DNA of 11,724 bases from PALSA-1336 sp964592725 (GTDB lineage: Bacteria; Patescibacteriota; Doudnabacteria; UBA920). The stretch lies in the NCBI GenBank assembly GCA_964592725.1, contig CAZQFQ010000041.1:1-11724 (forward strand). Reading direction: 5' to 3'. The stretch's first letter is position 1, and each line of letters begins with the position of its first letter. The notes under the pieces were generated by a model, which was not told where the DNA came from, did not search any database, and worked only from the letters and a program-made list of their open reading frames with translations. The position numbers and the translations under genes are program-made. Of this stretch, positions 1-6,341 are shown piece by piece.

Positions 1-2
1 AA

Positions 3-488
3 ATTTTTAACGGCAGCGTGGAAATAAAAGCGGTGGCCAGGGAAGCGGGCTCGCGCTCCAAAATCGCGGTCGTCTCTAACCAGGACGGCATAGACCCAAT
101 TGGCAGCTGCGTGGGGCAAAAAGGCAGCCGCGTGCAAACGGTAATGGCCGAACTCGGCGGAGAAAAAATTGATATTATAGAGTGGAGCGACGACCAGGTA
201 AAATTCATTGCCAACGCGCTTTCGCCGGCCAAAATTTTAAACGTCCAGTTAAATGAAGACGCCAAAGAAGCCAAGGTCGGCGTGCTTGAAGACCAACTAT
301 CGCTCGCTATCGGCAAAGCCGGCCAGAATGTCCGTCTCGCCGCCCGTTTAACAGGATGGAAGATTGACATTAGCGGCGAGAAAATCGGGGGAGACGAGAA
401 GTCAGTTGATCAGCCCACAGAGGTATCAGAGGCTCCAAAAGAGGAGACACCGGTTGAAGAAGTAAAGGCAGATGAAGTTGCGGAGTAA
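3..488 (+). CDS. nusA: Transcription termination/antitermination factor NusA, C-terminal part (5' end outside window)
   Basis: NusA binds RNA polymerase and nascent RNA and modulates pausing, termination and antitermination. The open frame is already running at the window's first bases (reads IFNGSVEIKAVAREAGSR), so the GTG at 18 is internal and the N-terminal and most of the S1 domain lie upstream. Visible are the end of S1, then KH1 (DPIGSCVGQKGSRVQ, ending in GEKIDIIEWS) and KH2 (DQLSLAIGKAGQNVRLAARL), both with GxxG-type loops. The last 30 or so residues form a Glu/Val-rich acidic tail ending at TAA 486-488. There are no extra C-terminal acidic repeat domains of the proteobacterial kind, only this short tail. 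clpP follows after 41 nt on the same strand. Family assignment is secure. Confidence 0.95.
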   Translation: MFNGSVEIKAVAREAGSRSKIAVVSNQDGIDPIGSCVGQKGSRVQTVMAELGGEKIDIIEWSDDQVKFIANALSPAKILNVQLNEDAKEAKVGVLEDQLSLAIGKAGQNVRLAARLTGWKIDISGEKIGGDEKSVDQPTEVSEAPKEETPVEEVKADEVAE

Positions 489-529
489 TTTTTAAATCAT
501 TTAATCTTTCAATCTTTAAATTTACTCTT

Positions 530-1105
530 ATGCCATTAGTACCGATGGTCATCCAAAAAAGCCCGGAAGGGGAGAGGGCTTACGATATTTATTCCCGTTT
601 GCTTAAAGAACGGATTATTTTTTTGGGCGAGCCGATTGACGACGCGGTTGCCAATACGCTTATAGCGCAATTGCTTTTTTTGGACGCGGAAAACAGCAAA
701 GAAGACATTAAATTATATATTAACTCGCCGGGAGGTTCGGTAACGTCAGCCATGGCGCTTTACGACACAATGCAGCATGTTAAAGCGGATGTATCCACAA
801 TTTGTTTGGGTCAGGCGGCGTCAGCGGCGGCCGTCCTGCTTGCCTGCGGCGCCAAAGGCAAACGTTTTTCCCTCCCTAACGCCCGGGTACTTATCCATCA
901 GGTGGTGGGCGGGGTGGAAGGCCAGCAAAAAGACGTGGAAATCCAGGCCAGGGAAATGATGCGCATAAAAAACCAGATAAATGCCATTTTAGCCAAACAT
1001 ACCAACCAACCCATCGCAAAAATAGAAAAAGACACGGACAGAGACTACTTTATGACCGCGGATGAAGCAAAAAAATACGGAATTATTGACAAAATTATAC
1101 AATAG
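530..1105 (+). CDS. clpP: ATP-dependent Clp protease proteolytic subunit ClpP
   Basis: ClpP is the serine peptidase core of the Clp protease; it forms a double-heptamer barrel that degrades proteins unfolded by ClpX or ClpA/C in the cytoplasm. The 191-residue length is normal. The catalytic triad reads as Ser98 (GQAASAA), His123 (VLIHQ) and Asp172 (DTDRDYF), spaced as in Escherichia coli ClpP. The oxyanion/substrate loop NSPGGSV and the YDTMQ stretch are present. The usual GQAASMGA around the nucleophile is GQAASAAA here, a mild variation. There is no obvious Shine-Dalgarno before ATG 530; the 41-nt spacer from nusA is AT-rich (TTTAATCTTTCAATCT). ATG 545 (M6) is an alternative start. No Clp ATPase gene is next to it. 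It is probably co-transcribed with nusA. Confidence 0.96.
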   Translation: MPLVPMVIQKSPEGERAYDIYSRLLKERIIFLGEPIDDAVANTLIAQLLFLDAENSKEDIKLYINSPGGSVTSAMALYDTMQHVKADVSTICLGQAASAAAVLLACGAKGKRFSLPNARVLIHQVVGGVEGQQKDVEIQAREMMRIKNQINAILAKHTNQPIAKIEKDTDRDYFMTADEAKKYGIIDKIIQ

Positions 1106-1109
1106 CGGT

Positions 1110-1138
1110 TTGCCAAATTTTTTAAAATATGCTATTTT
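1110..1138 (+). promoter_or_regulatory. Probable promoter of the pilin gene
   Basis: TTGCCA (1110-1115), a 17-nt spacer, and TATTTT (1133-1138) preceded by TGC, which gives an extended -10. It begins just after the clpP stop codon and lies 18 nt before the pilin ATG, so the leader would be very short. A GGGGG run (1143-1147) is the only Shine-Dalgarno-like element. Confidence 0.45.
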
Positions 1139-1156
1139 TAAAGGGGGTAAAAATAG

Positions 1157-1648
1157 ATGAAAACAAAAAAGAAGCGCATAAAAAATTTTGGCTTTACTCT
1201 AATTGAACTTTTAGTGGTCATTGCCATTATAGGACTTTTAGCATCCGTGGTTTTAGTGGCTTTAAGCAGTGCCAGGGCTAAATCCAGGGACGCCAAGAGG
1301 TTAGCCGATATGACCCAAATAGCTACCGCGATGGAGATTTATTTTGGCGACTGGAACAGCTATCCTACAAGCGCCGGAGGAACTTTTGGATGCAGTGGTT
1401 GCTCACTAACCAACCTTGGCAGTAATCCCGGCCTTGTTCCTAACTATCTCGCTAAATTACCGGCGGCTCCCACGCCGGTAGACGGCAGTAATTGCGGAGC
1501 CGCGACTAACGGAGGCAATAATTATTATATGTATCCCAACAATACCTCCAATACAACCAACTTTTATACTATTACTTTTTGTTTAGGCAATGCGACCAGC
1601 AATTATTCCGGCGGCCCTCACACCCTTACTCCCGCCGGTATTCAATGA
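1157..1648 (+). CDS. Type IV pilin / type II secretion pseudopilin-like prepilin
   Basis: Class III (prepilin) signal: a basic leader MKTKKKRIKNFG, cleavage expected between Gly12 and Phe13, then FTLIELLVVIAIIGLLASVV with the conserved Glu at mature position 5. The hydrophobic helix (about 14-36) holds the subunit in the membrane before assembly and forms the filament core afterwards. A helical stretch (ARAKSRDAKRLADMTQIATAMEIYF) is followed by a roughly 95-residue Gly/Asn/Thr-rich globular part with four cysteines (C79, C82, C113, C142) that could form disulfides outside the cell. At 163 residues it is typical of short Patescibacteria pilins. The prepilin peptidase and assembly ATPase must lie elsewhere. 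It has its own promoter and a terminator downstream. Whether it builds a type IV pilus or acts as a pseudopilin cannot be decided here. Confidence 0.88.
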   Translation: MKTKKKRIKNFGFTLIELLVVIAIIGLLASVVLVALSSARAKSRDAKRLADMTQIATAMEIYFGDWNSYPTSAGGTFGCSGCSLTNLGSNPGLVPNYLAKLPAAPTPVDGSNCGAATNGGNNYYMYPNNTSNTTNFYTITFCLGNATSNYSGGPHTLTPAGIQ

Positions 1649-1659
1649 TTAGAATTTTG

Positions 1660-1716
1660 GCTCCGAAGATTTTAGCTTAAAAATTTCGCTTCAATGGTGT
1701 TTGGAGCGATTTTTTT
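1660..1716 (+). terminator. Putative Rho-independent terminator after the pilin gene
   Basis: GCTCC (1660-1664) pairs with GGAGC (1703-1707), enclosing an AT-rich secondary stem (GAAGATTTT against AAAAATTTCGCTTC), and seven T residues follow at 1710-1716. The basal stem is short and the loop long, so strength is uncertain. Confidence 0.45.
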
Positions 1717-1720
1717 GTTA

Positions 1721-1880
1721 GAGCCTATTTTAAAAATAATTTGTAGGCGAAATTACAGGATTTTGAGCGGATTGGCCCTTAACAAATTTTGACGTTTAGC
1801 CGAAGCTAAGCGGAAAAATTTTTAAGGCCAAGACGCCAAAATCCTGGAATTGCAGCCCGAAGGATTTTTAAAATAGGTTC
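1721..1880. repeat. Long imperfect inverted repeat (MITE-like element or bidirectional terminator)
   Basis: Outer arms GAGCCTATTTTAAAAAT (1721-1737) and ATTTTTAAAATAGGTTC (1864-1880) pair over 17 positions with one G-U. Further in, CAGGATTTTG (1756-1765) pairs with CAAAATCCTG (1837-1846), TTGGCC (1772-1777) with GGCCAA (1826-1831), and TTAGC (1796-1800) with GCTAA (1805-1809) around a CGAA loop. The whole 160 bp can fold as one hairpin. TTA flanks both sides (1718-1720 and 1881-1883), a possible 3-bp target duplication. It sits between two convergent genes and carries no ORF. Confidence 0.7.
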
Positions 1881-1886
1881 TTATTA

Positions 1887-2978
1887 TTATTCAAATATTA
1901 TTTTTACAATTTCGGATTTGGTAAAAACCCGCAAAGGCGGACCCCAGGTGCCGGCGCCGCTACTGGTGTAAACTTTCAAGTTTTTAAAAGTTTTAAAGCC
2001 GTAATCAAAACCTTTAAAATAGCGCTTGGTAATGTGGCGGCCCGGCCAAATTTGTCCGTGATGGGAGTGGCCGCAAAGCGCCAGGCTGAATCCGGCTTCC
2101 TCTACTTCTTTTAACTGCAGCGGCACATGTTTGAGCAAGATCGCCGCTCTGTTTTTATCTATATTCAGGTTTTGCAAAATTAGCGGGAAGCCCGGAATGG
2201 TGTCGTGGTTATAAGCCACTCCCGCAATTTGTAACCCGCTTAGTTCCACTTTTTGATTTTCCAAAATTTTTATGCCCGCGTTTTTTAAAGCCTTTTCGCA
2301 TTGCCCGTATCCCGCGAACATTTCGTGGTTGCCCGAACAAAAATATATTCCGAGCGGCGCGTTAATCTTTTTAAATTCATCGGCCAGCGCCTCGAATTTT
2401 GTATGGACGCCGTCAAAAAAATCTCCGGGGATGAAAACTATTTCCGGGTTTAACCCATTTATCTTTTTGATAATTTTGCCGGCAAATCCCTTCCTTAAAA
2501 CCTGTCCCAGATGCAAATCGGAAACCATTACCACGGTTTTGCCTTTCCAAAAAGAGGGGAGGTTCGGCAAGCGGACACTTATTTTTATAACCCTGGTAAT
2601 TCTCGCGTTTATGAGTCCGTAGGCAGTTAGAGCCAGACCGACAATCGCGGCCGCCAGTCCGTAATAAGATAAATTCGCCGGATATATCAGATAAATTAAC
2701 AAAGCTATGAGAGAACCCAGAACAAAATAGAAGCTTAACACCAGCCAAATGGAAGAAAGTATGTAGCCGAATCTTAAAATTTTATTTTCCATTTTAAATG
2801 TCAGTATGGAAAAAGCCAAAAAAGATATTGCCAGTAAAAACAGGATAATCAGCAAAATCGCCTGATGCGCGGCCAACCCGGGAAAGAAGGTAACAAGCAA
2901 GGCAAAAACTACCAGGTTAAATAAAATTAAAACGGATTGGGCAACGGCCAAAAAGAAAGCTATTTTTTTATTCATCAT
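1887..2978 (-). CDS. Membrane-anchored metallophosphoesterase (YkuE/YaeI-like)
   Basis: Calcineurin-like metallophosphoesterase with a membrane N-terminus. Four hydrophobic segments occupy roughly residues 5-31, 39-60, 72-99 and 104-123. The catalytic domain from about 145 carries the standard two-metal motifs in order: SDLHLG (Asp154, His156), GDFFDG (Asp186), GNHE (Asn217, His218), LKHVP (His284) and GHSHHGQ (His304, His306). No binding residue is missing. The end of the domain (TSSGAGTWGPPLR) matches YkuE/YaeI-type enzymes; some relatives act on lipids such as UDP-diacylglucosamine, but the substrate cannot be read from sequence. It is transcribed alone, convergent with the pilin gene and divergent from the GIY-YIG/tRNA region. 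Two ATGs open the frame (2978, 2975). No good Shine-Dalgarno is seen; a weak promoter (TTGCTA, 17 nt, TAAATT on the minus strand) would give an almost leaderless mRNA. Confidence 0.9.
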   Translation of the reverse strand: MMNKKIAFFLAVAQSVLILFNLVVFALLVTFFPGLAAHQAILLIILFLLAISFLAFSILTFKMENKILRFGYILSSIWLVLSFYFVLGSLIALLIYLIYPANLSYYGLAAAIVGLALTAYGLINARITRVIKISVRLPNLPSFWKGKTVVMVSDLHLGQVLRKGFAGKIIKKINGLNPEIVFIPGDFFDGVHTKFEALADEFKKINAPLGIYFCSGNHEMFAGYGQCEKALKNAGIKILENQKVELSGLQIAGVAYNHDTIPGFPLILQNLNIDKNRAAILLKHVPLQLKEVEEAGFSLALCGHSHHGQIWPGRHITKRYFKGFDYGFKTFKNLKVYTSSGAGTWGPPLRVFTKSEIVKIIFE

Positions 2979-3025
2979 TCTATAAATTTACCAGAGTTAG
3001 CCCTAAATAGCAACGTATAAAGCCC

Positions 3026-3054
3026 TTGAAAAAATGGGGGAATTATGGTAAACT
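3026..3054 (+). promoter_or_regulatory. Candidate promoter upstream of the GIY-YIG / tRNA-Glu region
   Basis: TTGAAA (3026-3031), a 17-nt spacer and TAAACT (3049-3054). No gene on this strand lies between it and the tRNA-like fragment at 3127, so it could drive the GIY-YIG gene and tRNA-Glu together. The -10 is imperfect. Confidence 0.4.
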
Positions 3055-3126
3055 TTGGTAAGTTAATAGCATTTTGCTCGTGTTTTAATCTTTCAATCTA
3101 AAATCATAAATCTTCAATCTATATAT

Positions 3127-3181
3127 GGCGCCATCGTCCCACCCTTCGGGTGGCCACCCGAAGGGTGGTAATGGTCTGGAG
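3127..3181 (+). pseudogene. Broken copy of the tRNA-Glu 5' end, split by a 30-bp palindrome
   Basis: Bases 3123-3138 (ATATGGCGCCATCGTC) match 3453-3468 (ATATGGCCTCATCGTC) at 14 of 16 positions. After a 30-bp gap the match resumes exactly: 3169-3175 TAATGGT equals 3469-3475, and 3176-3181 CTGGAG partly matches TAGGAC. In all, 24 of 29 positions agree with the acceptor 5' strand and D-arm of the intact tRNA-Glu gene 330 bp downstream. No matching anticodon, T arm or acceptor 3' strand follows, so this is a fragment. Confidence 0.6.
3139..3168. repeat. Perfect 30-bp palindrome inserted in the tRNA-like fragment
   Basis: CCACCCTTCGGGTGG (3139-3153) is followed immediately by its exact reverse complement (3154-3168). 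It is GC-rich in an AT-rich spacer and fills precisely the gap in the tRNA-Glu match, which suggests insertion of a small palindromic element. Confidence 0.9.
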
Positions 3182-3202
3182 ATGTCAGAAGCCAAATGTT
3201 TT

Positions 3203-3478
3203 ATGCAGTATGTCTATGTGTTATGTAGTACAATAAAACAGTTGATTTATGTAGGCTGTACTGATGATTTAAAAAAGAGATACGGACAGCATCAGAAGGG
3301 GGAAGTCACGTCAACAAAATCGCATCGGCCGCTTAAGCTTATTTATTATGAAAGCTATGTTAGTAAGACTGACGCGTTGGCAAGGAAGTATAAAATAAAG
3401 CATCACAGTCAAACAAGGGAGCTACTGTATAAGCAGTTAGAATATTCTATTAATATGGCCTCATCGTCTAATGGTTAG
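3203..3478 (+). CDS. Small GIY-YIG domain nuclease-like protein, catalytic Glu apparently replaced
   Basis: A stand-alone GIY-YIG domain of the UvrC/YhbQ-like kind, 91 residues from ATG 3203. The YVY (3-5) and YVG (16-18) signature strands are clear, followed by the conserved Arg in DLKKR (Arg26) and His30, then TKSHRPLKLIYYE. The segment that normally reads AREKxIK reads ARKYKIK (60-66), so the metal-binding glutamate seems to be Lys62. Catalysis is therefore doubtful. The frame is open back to ATG 3125, but those residues come from the tRNA fragment and palindrome, so they are probably spurious; ATG 3182 is also possible (MSEAKCF before MQYVYVL). No good Shine-Dalgarno is seen. The last 22 nt, encoding the tail and the TAG stop, lie inside the tRNA-Glu gene. 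Codon use is more AT-rich than in neighbouring genes, suggesting acquisition. Confidence 0.75.
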   Translation: MQYVYVLCSTIKQLIYVGCTDDLKKRYGQHQKGEVTSTKSHRPLKLIYYESYVSKTDALARKYKIKHHSQTRELLYKQLEYSINMASSSNG

Positions 3479-3531
3479 GACAACAGCTTTTCAAGCTGTG
3501 AATCGGAGTCCGATTCTCCGTGAGGCTACCA
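3457..3531 (+). tRNA. tRNA-Glu (anticodon UUC), CCA encoded
   Basis: Full cloverleaf. The acceptor GGCCTCA pairs with TGAGGCT (first pair G-U), then discriminator A and an encoded CCA (3529-3531). D arm GTC/GAC encloses TAATGGTTAG. Anticodon arm ACAGC/GCTGT has loop TTTTCAA, giving anticodon TTC (reads GAA/GAG). The variable loop is 4 nt (GAAT), and the T arm CGGAG/CTCCG has loop TCCGATT. Position 55 is C rather than the usual T (TCCGATT instead of TTCRANT), a minor deviation. The 5' 22 nt overlap the end of the GIY-YIG ORF. A terminator begins at the CCA. Confidence 0.95.
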
Positions 3532-3563
3532 AAAAATGCCGCCTTTTATAGTGGTATTTTTTT
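3531..3563 (+). terminator. Rho-independent terminator of the tRNA-Glu transcript
   Basis: AAAAAATGCCGC (3531-3542) pairs with GTGGTATTTTTT (3551-3562) over 12 positions including two G-U pairs, with an 8-nt loop and a T tract to 3563. The first base is the A of the tRNA's CCA. Confidence 0.8.
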
Positions 3564-3591
3564 ATTGTTTTTTAGGCATTGGGTGTATAAT
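3563..3591 (+). promoter_or_regulatory. Promoter of the secreted surface protein gene
   Basis: A perfect TATAAT at 3586-3591. The -35 is weak: TATTGT (3563-3568) at 17 nt, or TTGTTT (3565-3570) at 15 nt. The start codon lies 33 nt further on, and no Shine-Dalgarno is visible before ATG 3625. Confidence 0.5.
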
Positions 3592-3624
3592 AAAAATAAG
3601 AAGCATTAATTAAAACAAAATTTC

Positions 3625-5235
3625 ATGAGAACTTTTCAAACTTCAATAGTCCTTGTTTCCTGCCTGCTGCTCTTAACCAGCGGCGTGCCGGCACACGCCC
3701 TGACTTTTGCGGAAATTTCCGGCCGGGGGGAAGTCCTTGGCGACAGCGTTTCCGGCGTTTATCCTTACCCGACCGGCTCGCTGGTCAACGACAGCGGCAC
3801 CATCTATTTCGTCAAGGGCGCGAATAAAATTCCCTTTACCAAATGGTCGGCCTTTGTCGGCTTGGGCTATTCCCTAAAAAACGTGGTTAAGGGAAACCTG
3901 AACAATTATACTCTTGAGCCGAACTACACCATTAATTCCGCCGGTACCGCGCACCCTTGGGGACAATGGCTGTCATACAAAAATATTGTCTATTATTCAA
4001 CACAGCAAGGCTTGCTAGCCGCGCCTTCGGCGGAAATTTTTACCAATAACGGCGGCCGATGGAATTTGGTGGTCAAGGCCAACAAGTATGACTTAGCCGC
4101 GCTAAAAGCAAATAACAGTTTGCTGCTTAGTGATAACGATCCCCGGATTATTTCCGCGCCTGCGTACAGTTTTGGCAGCACCCCCGGCAGCTTGCCCGAA
4201 TCAGCCGCAACTTCTGCCGCTCCTGCCCCGTCTGCCGCTGCGCAGGCTCCGACTCCGGCTCCGGCTCCAGCCGCAGCTTTTACCGGCACTTTAAATCAAC
4301 CTACCTTGAGCGCTTCGTCCCCGGCCGGCCAGTATGTCTTGTTTGACGCTTTAAACCAGTCTATGGCCGCGTTTAATTTTACAGCCGAAAATGGCCCGGT
4401 TGCCGTAACAGAGTTGGATTTTACAATTCAGACCAATATCTCGCTCTGGAACAGCCCTCCTATCTCCCAAATTTTTGTTGCCAATGGATCCGCTACGGTC
4501 TTTCCCGGCGGCGCCACGACTTCCGTAGCCGGCTTGGATATTTCCGTCCCGACCGGGAGCGCCGGAACCAACGTAACCGTAACCGCCGACCTCGCCGCAA
4601 TCAATCCTTACTACTTTTTATCCAACCAACCCTTTGCCTTAAAACTCGTGGGCGTCAAATATCTTTCTAACGGCCAAACCGTATTTTTAAATACGGATGT
4701 AACCTCCAACCCAATGAGCCTAGTCGGCGGTTTTCCTACAATTAGCATCAGCTCCCCGCCGGCCGGCGGCATGACGGACGGACTGGTGGAATTGGCCAGT
4801 ATTACCGTAGGCGTAGCCGGCGGCGGCAGTATTATTTTAACGCAGATACCGCTGGTTTTGACCGCCACCGGCAATGTCTTAGCCAATGACGATGCGAATA
4901 ATTTGTTCGTCACCGGCAACAGCGCGCCGGTAACCACAACCAACGACGCCTTTGGTTTTAGCGCCGGCACGTCCACGGCCGCCGTTACGCTTACCTTAAG
5001 CGACAATAACCTGATTAATGCCGGCGTACCTAAAACCTACAACATTTTTTTACAGATGGGCGGTAGGGTAAATATCAGCGCCGGACCTTCGACCGTTACC
5101 ACTTCACTGGGAAATCCCAGCGGACTGATTTTTGACGACTCCATCAGCGGGGCTAACGGCACCAATATTTCCGGCAGCGTAAACGGAATCAGCCTAACCA
5201 ACTATCCCACTAACGCCGCTATAATTCATAATTAA
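3625..5235 (+). CDS. Secreted modular surface protein with two beta-sandwich-like repeats
   Basis: A Sec signal peptide covers residues 1-26 (hydrophobic IVLVSCLLLL, cleavage after AHA). Residues 46-165 form a module of a kind seen in Patescibacteria envelope proteins: YPTGSLVNDSGTIYFVKG, PFTKWSAFVGLGYSLKNVV, then HPWGQWLSYKNIVYYS and VVKANKYDLAAL. An Ala/Pro/Ser linker (about 186-218) leads into two related beta-rich regions (about 222-360 and 370-520) resembling Ig-like repeats: SASSPAGQYVLFDAL with FNFTAENGPVAVTELDF in the first, SISSPPAGGMTDGLVEL with ITVGVAGGGSIILTQIPL in the second. There is no C-terminal membrane helix, LPxTG or charged tail, so it should be released or held non-covalently. 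It is transcribed alone from 3586. Binding function is unknown; adhesion or envelope structure is the likely role. Confidence 0.8.
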   Translation: MRTFQTSIVLVSCLLLLTSGVPAHALTFAEISGRGEVLGDSVSGVYPYPTGSLVNDSGTIYFVKGANKIPFTKWSAFVGLGYSLKNVVKGNLNNYTLEPNYTINSAGTAHPWGQWLSYKNIVYYSTQQGLLAAPSAEIFTNNGGRWNLVVKANKYDLAALKANNSLLLSDNDPRIISAPAYSFGSTPGSLPESAATSAAPAPSAAAQAPTPAPAPAAAFTGTLNQPTLSASSPAGQYVLFDALNQSMAAFNFTAENGPVAVTELDFTIQTNISLWNSPPISQIFVANGSATVFPGGATTSVAGLDISVPTGSAGTNVTVTADLAAINPYYFLSNQPFALKLVGVKYLSNGQTVFLNTDVTSNPMSLVGGFPTISISSPPAGGMTDGLVELASITVGVAGGGSIILTQIPLVLTATGNVLANDDANNLFVTGNSAPVTTTNDAFGFSAGTSTAAVTLTLSDNNLINAGVPKTYNIFLQMGGRVNISAGPSTVTTSLGNPSGLIFDDSISGANGTNISGSVNGISLTNYPTNAAIIHN

Positions 5236-5282
5236 AACCGCTTGGGTCATTAAAAGTTGGTACTGTTTTAGAACCAGCAGGG

Positions 5283-6341
5283 GTGAGCGAGGTTAATAAA
5301 GAAAGCGGGGAAATTACTATAGCTACAGATGAAGGAACAGGCCGAATTATTAAGGCTCGAAATATTATTCAATTACTTATGTTCAGCGCAGAAAGTCCAA
5401 ATATTTTAAAACCGTTTCCTCATTTACCGTTACAAGATAGGGTAACAATTGAGTCTGCCTTGAAACAAAATATGCTCTTGAGGCAGAAGTTGTTAGACGC
5501 ATTCCCGGGGCGTGAAGCGGGTATTGACACAGAGAGGGTTCAAAACTTCTTTCGAGATTACAATTTGAGAACTTGCCCCTTCATATTTATTGAGAGTGAG
5601 GCAGCTCTTGGAAAATTAGAAAGTGAATATAAGCAAGCGGGGGTCTATTTTCATCCTTTTTTTAAGGTTGACGACTGGCAGGCTTTATATGAAAGAGAAA
5701 TTGATTTGATCGTCGTTAGAACGGACAAAGGTTTGAGTCAAAGACCAAAACTTGACCAAGAGTGGTATCTGGCCCATGAGCAGGCTCATGGTTCTTGCGG
5801 TCATGGCCAATGTAAATTAATGGATGGGGATATATTCCGCCCCCGGGTGGGTTTTAGTATAAGTTTAAACGAGACAGACCAACTGGGAGATTTTATTGAA
5901 GAAGGGTTCGCGGATTATATGGCTGGTTTATATCGCAGTAAATTTGCTGACCAAGAAACCCTAGATAAATTTAACCCATATGTTGTCGGCAAGCCGACCA
6001 GTTTGGATGTATCGGTTGATTTTGAAATAGATGGCATATCTATCCCGGCCAAATATTTAGCCATCGATGAAACTGGAGAAATGGTTGATGGGGTCAATGC
6101 TTTTCCAGCTTACGCTTTTGAATTAATCTGTGCAGCAAGGCCCAAATTTTTAGAAAAAGCTTTAGCGGCCCGTTCTAACCCCGCAATGCTAACTCAAGTT
6201 GCCAAAGAAATCAACGCCCTGACTCCAGGCCTATACCCGGCATTGCGCGAGCTCAAATACGAATCCGCTGAATTTAGAAGCGGTTTGGAAATGGTCATAA
6301 ATTCTTTGGGCGAATCAGCCCTTGCAAAAAATCGTTTGTAA
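5283..6341 (+). CDS. Probable zinc metallopeptidase (gluzincin-like, HEQAH)
   Basis: 352 residues with no signal peptide or membrane segment, so probably cytoplasmic. The zinc site is readable: WYLAHEQAH gives His165, Glu166 and His169 (HExxH), and 38 residues later EEGFADYMAG (Glu206/Glu207) fits the third-ligand helix of gluzincins, whose usual form is EGxAxY. A small Cys/His cluster (SCGHGQC, 171-177) directly follows the active-site helix and might bind a second metal. The first 150 residues are helical and unrecognised. The frame is open upstream to a stop at 5229 without another start, so GTG 5283, preceded by AGCAGG, is the best choice. Codons are more AT-rich and varied than in the flanking genes. 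No family name or substrate can be assigned. Confidence 0.65.
   Translation: MSEVNKESGEITIATDEGTGRIIKARNIIQLLMFSAESPNILKPFPHLPLQDRVTIESALKQNMLLRQKLLDAFPGREAGIDTERVQNFFRDYNLRTCPFIFIESEAALGKLESEYKQAGVYFHPFFKVDDWQALYEREIDLIVVRTDKGLSQRPKLDQEWYLAHEQAHGSCGHGQCKLMDGDIFRPRVGFSISLNETDQLGDFIEEGFADYMAGLYRSKFADQETLDKFNPYVVGKPTSLDVSVDFEIDGISIPAKYLAIDETGEMVDGVNAFPAYAFELICAARPKFLEKALAARSNPAMLTQVAKEINALTPGLYPALRELKYESAEFRSGLEMVINSLGESALAKNRL

Noticed and set aside
18..20. GTG as the start codon of the nusA fragment
   Set aside because: The frame is open to the window edge and the residues before it continue the NusA sequence.
3125..3202. N-terminal 26 residues of the longest GIY-YIG frame
   Set aside because: They are encoded by the tRNA-Glu fragment and the 30-bp palindrome; family members begin at the MxYVYVL position.
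3993..4289. 98-codon minus-strand Ala/Gly-rich ORF
   Set aside because: It is the mirror of the Ala/Pro linker of the secreted protein; low-complexity GC-rich coding sequence opens the opposite strand.
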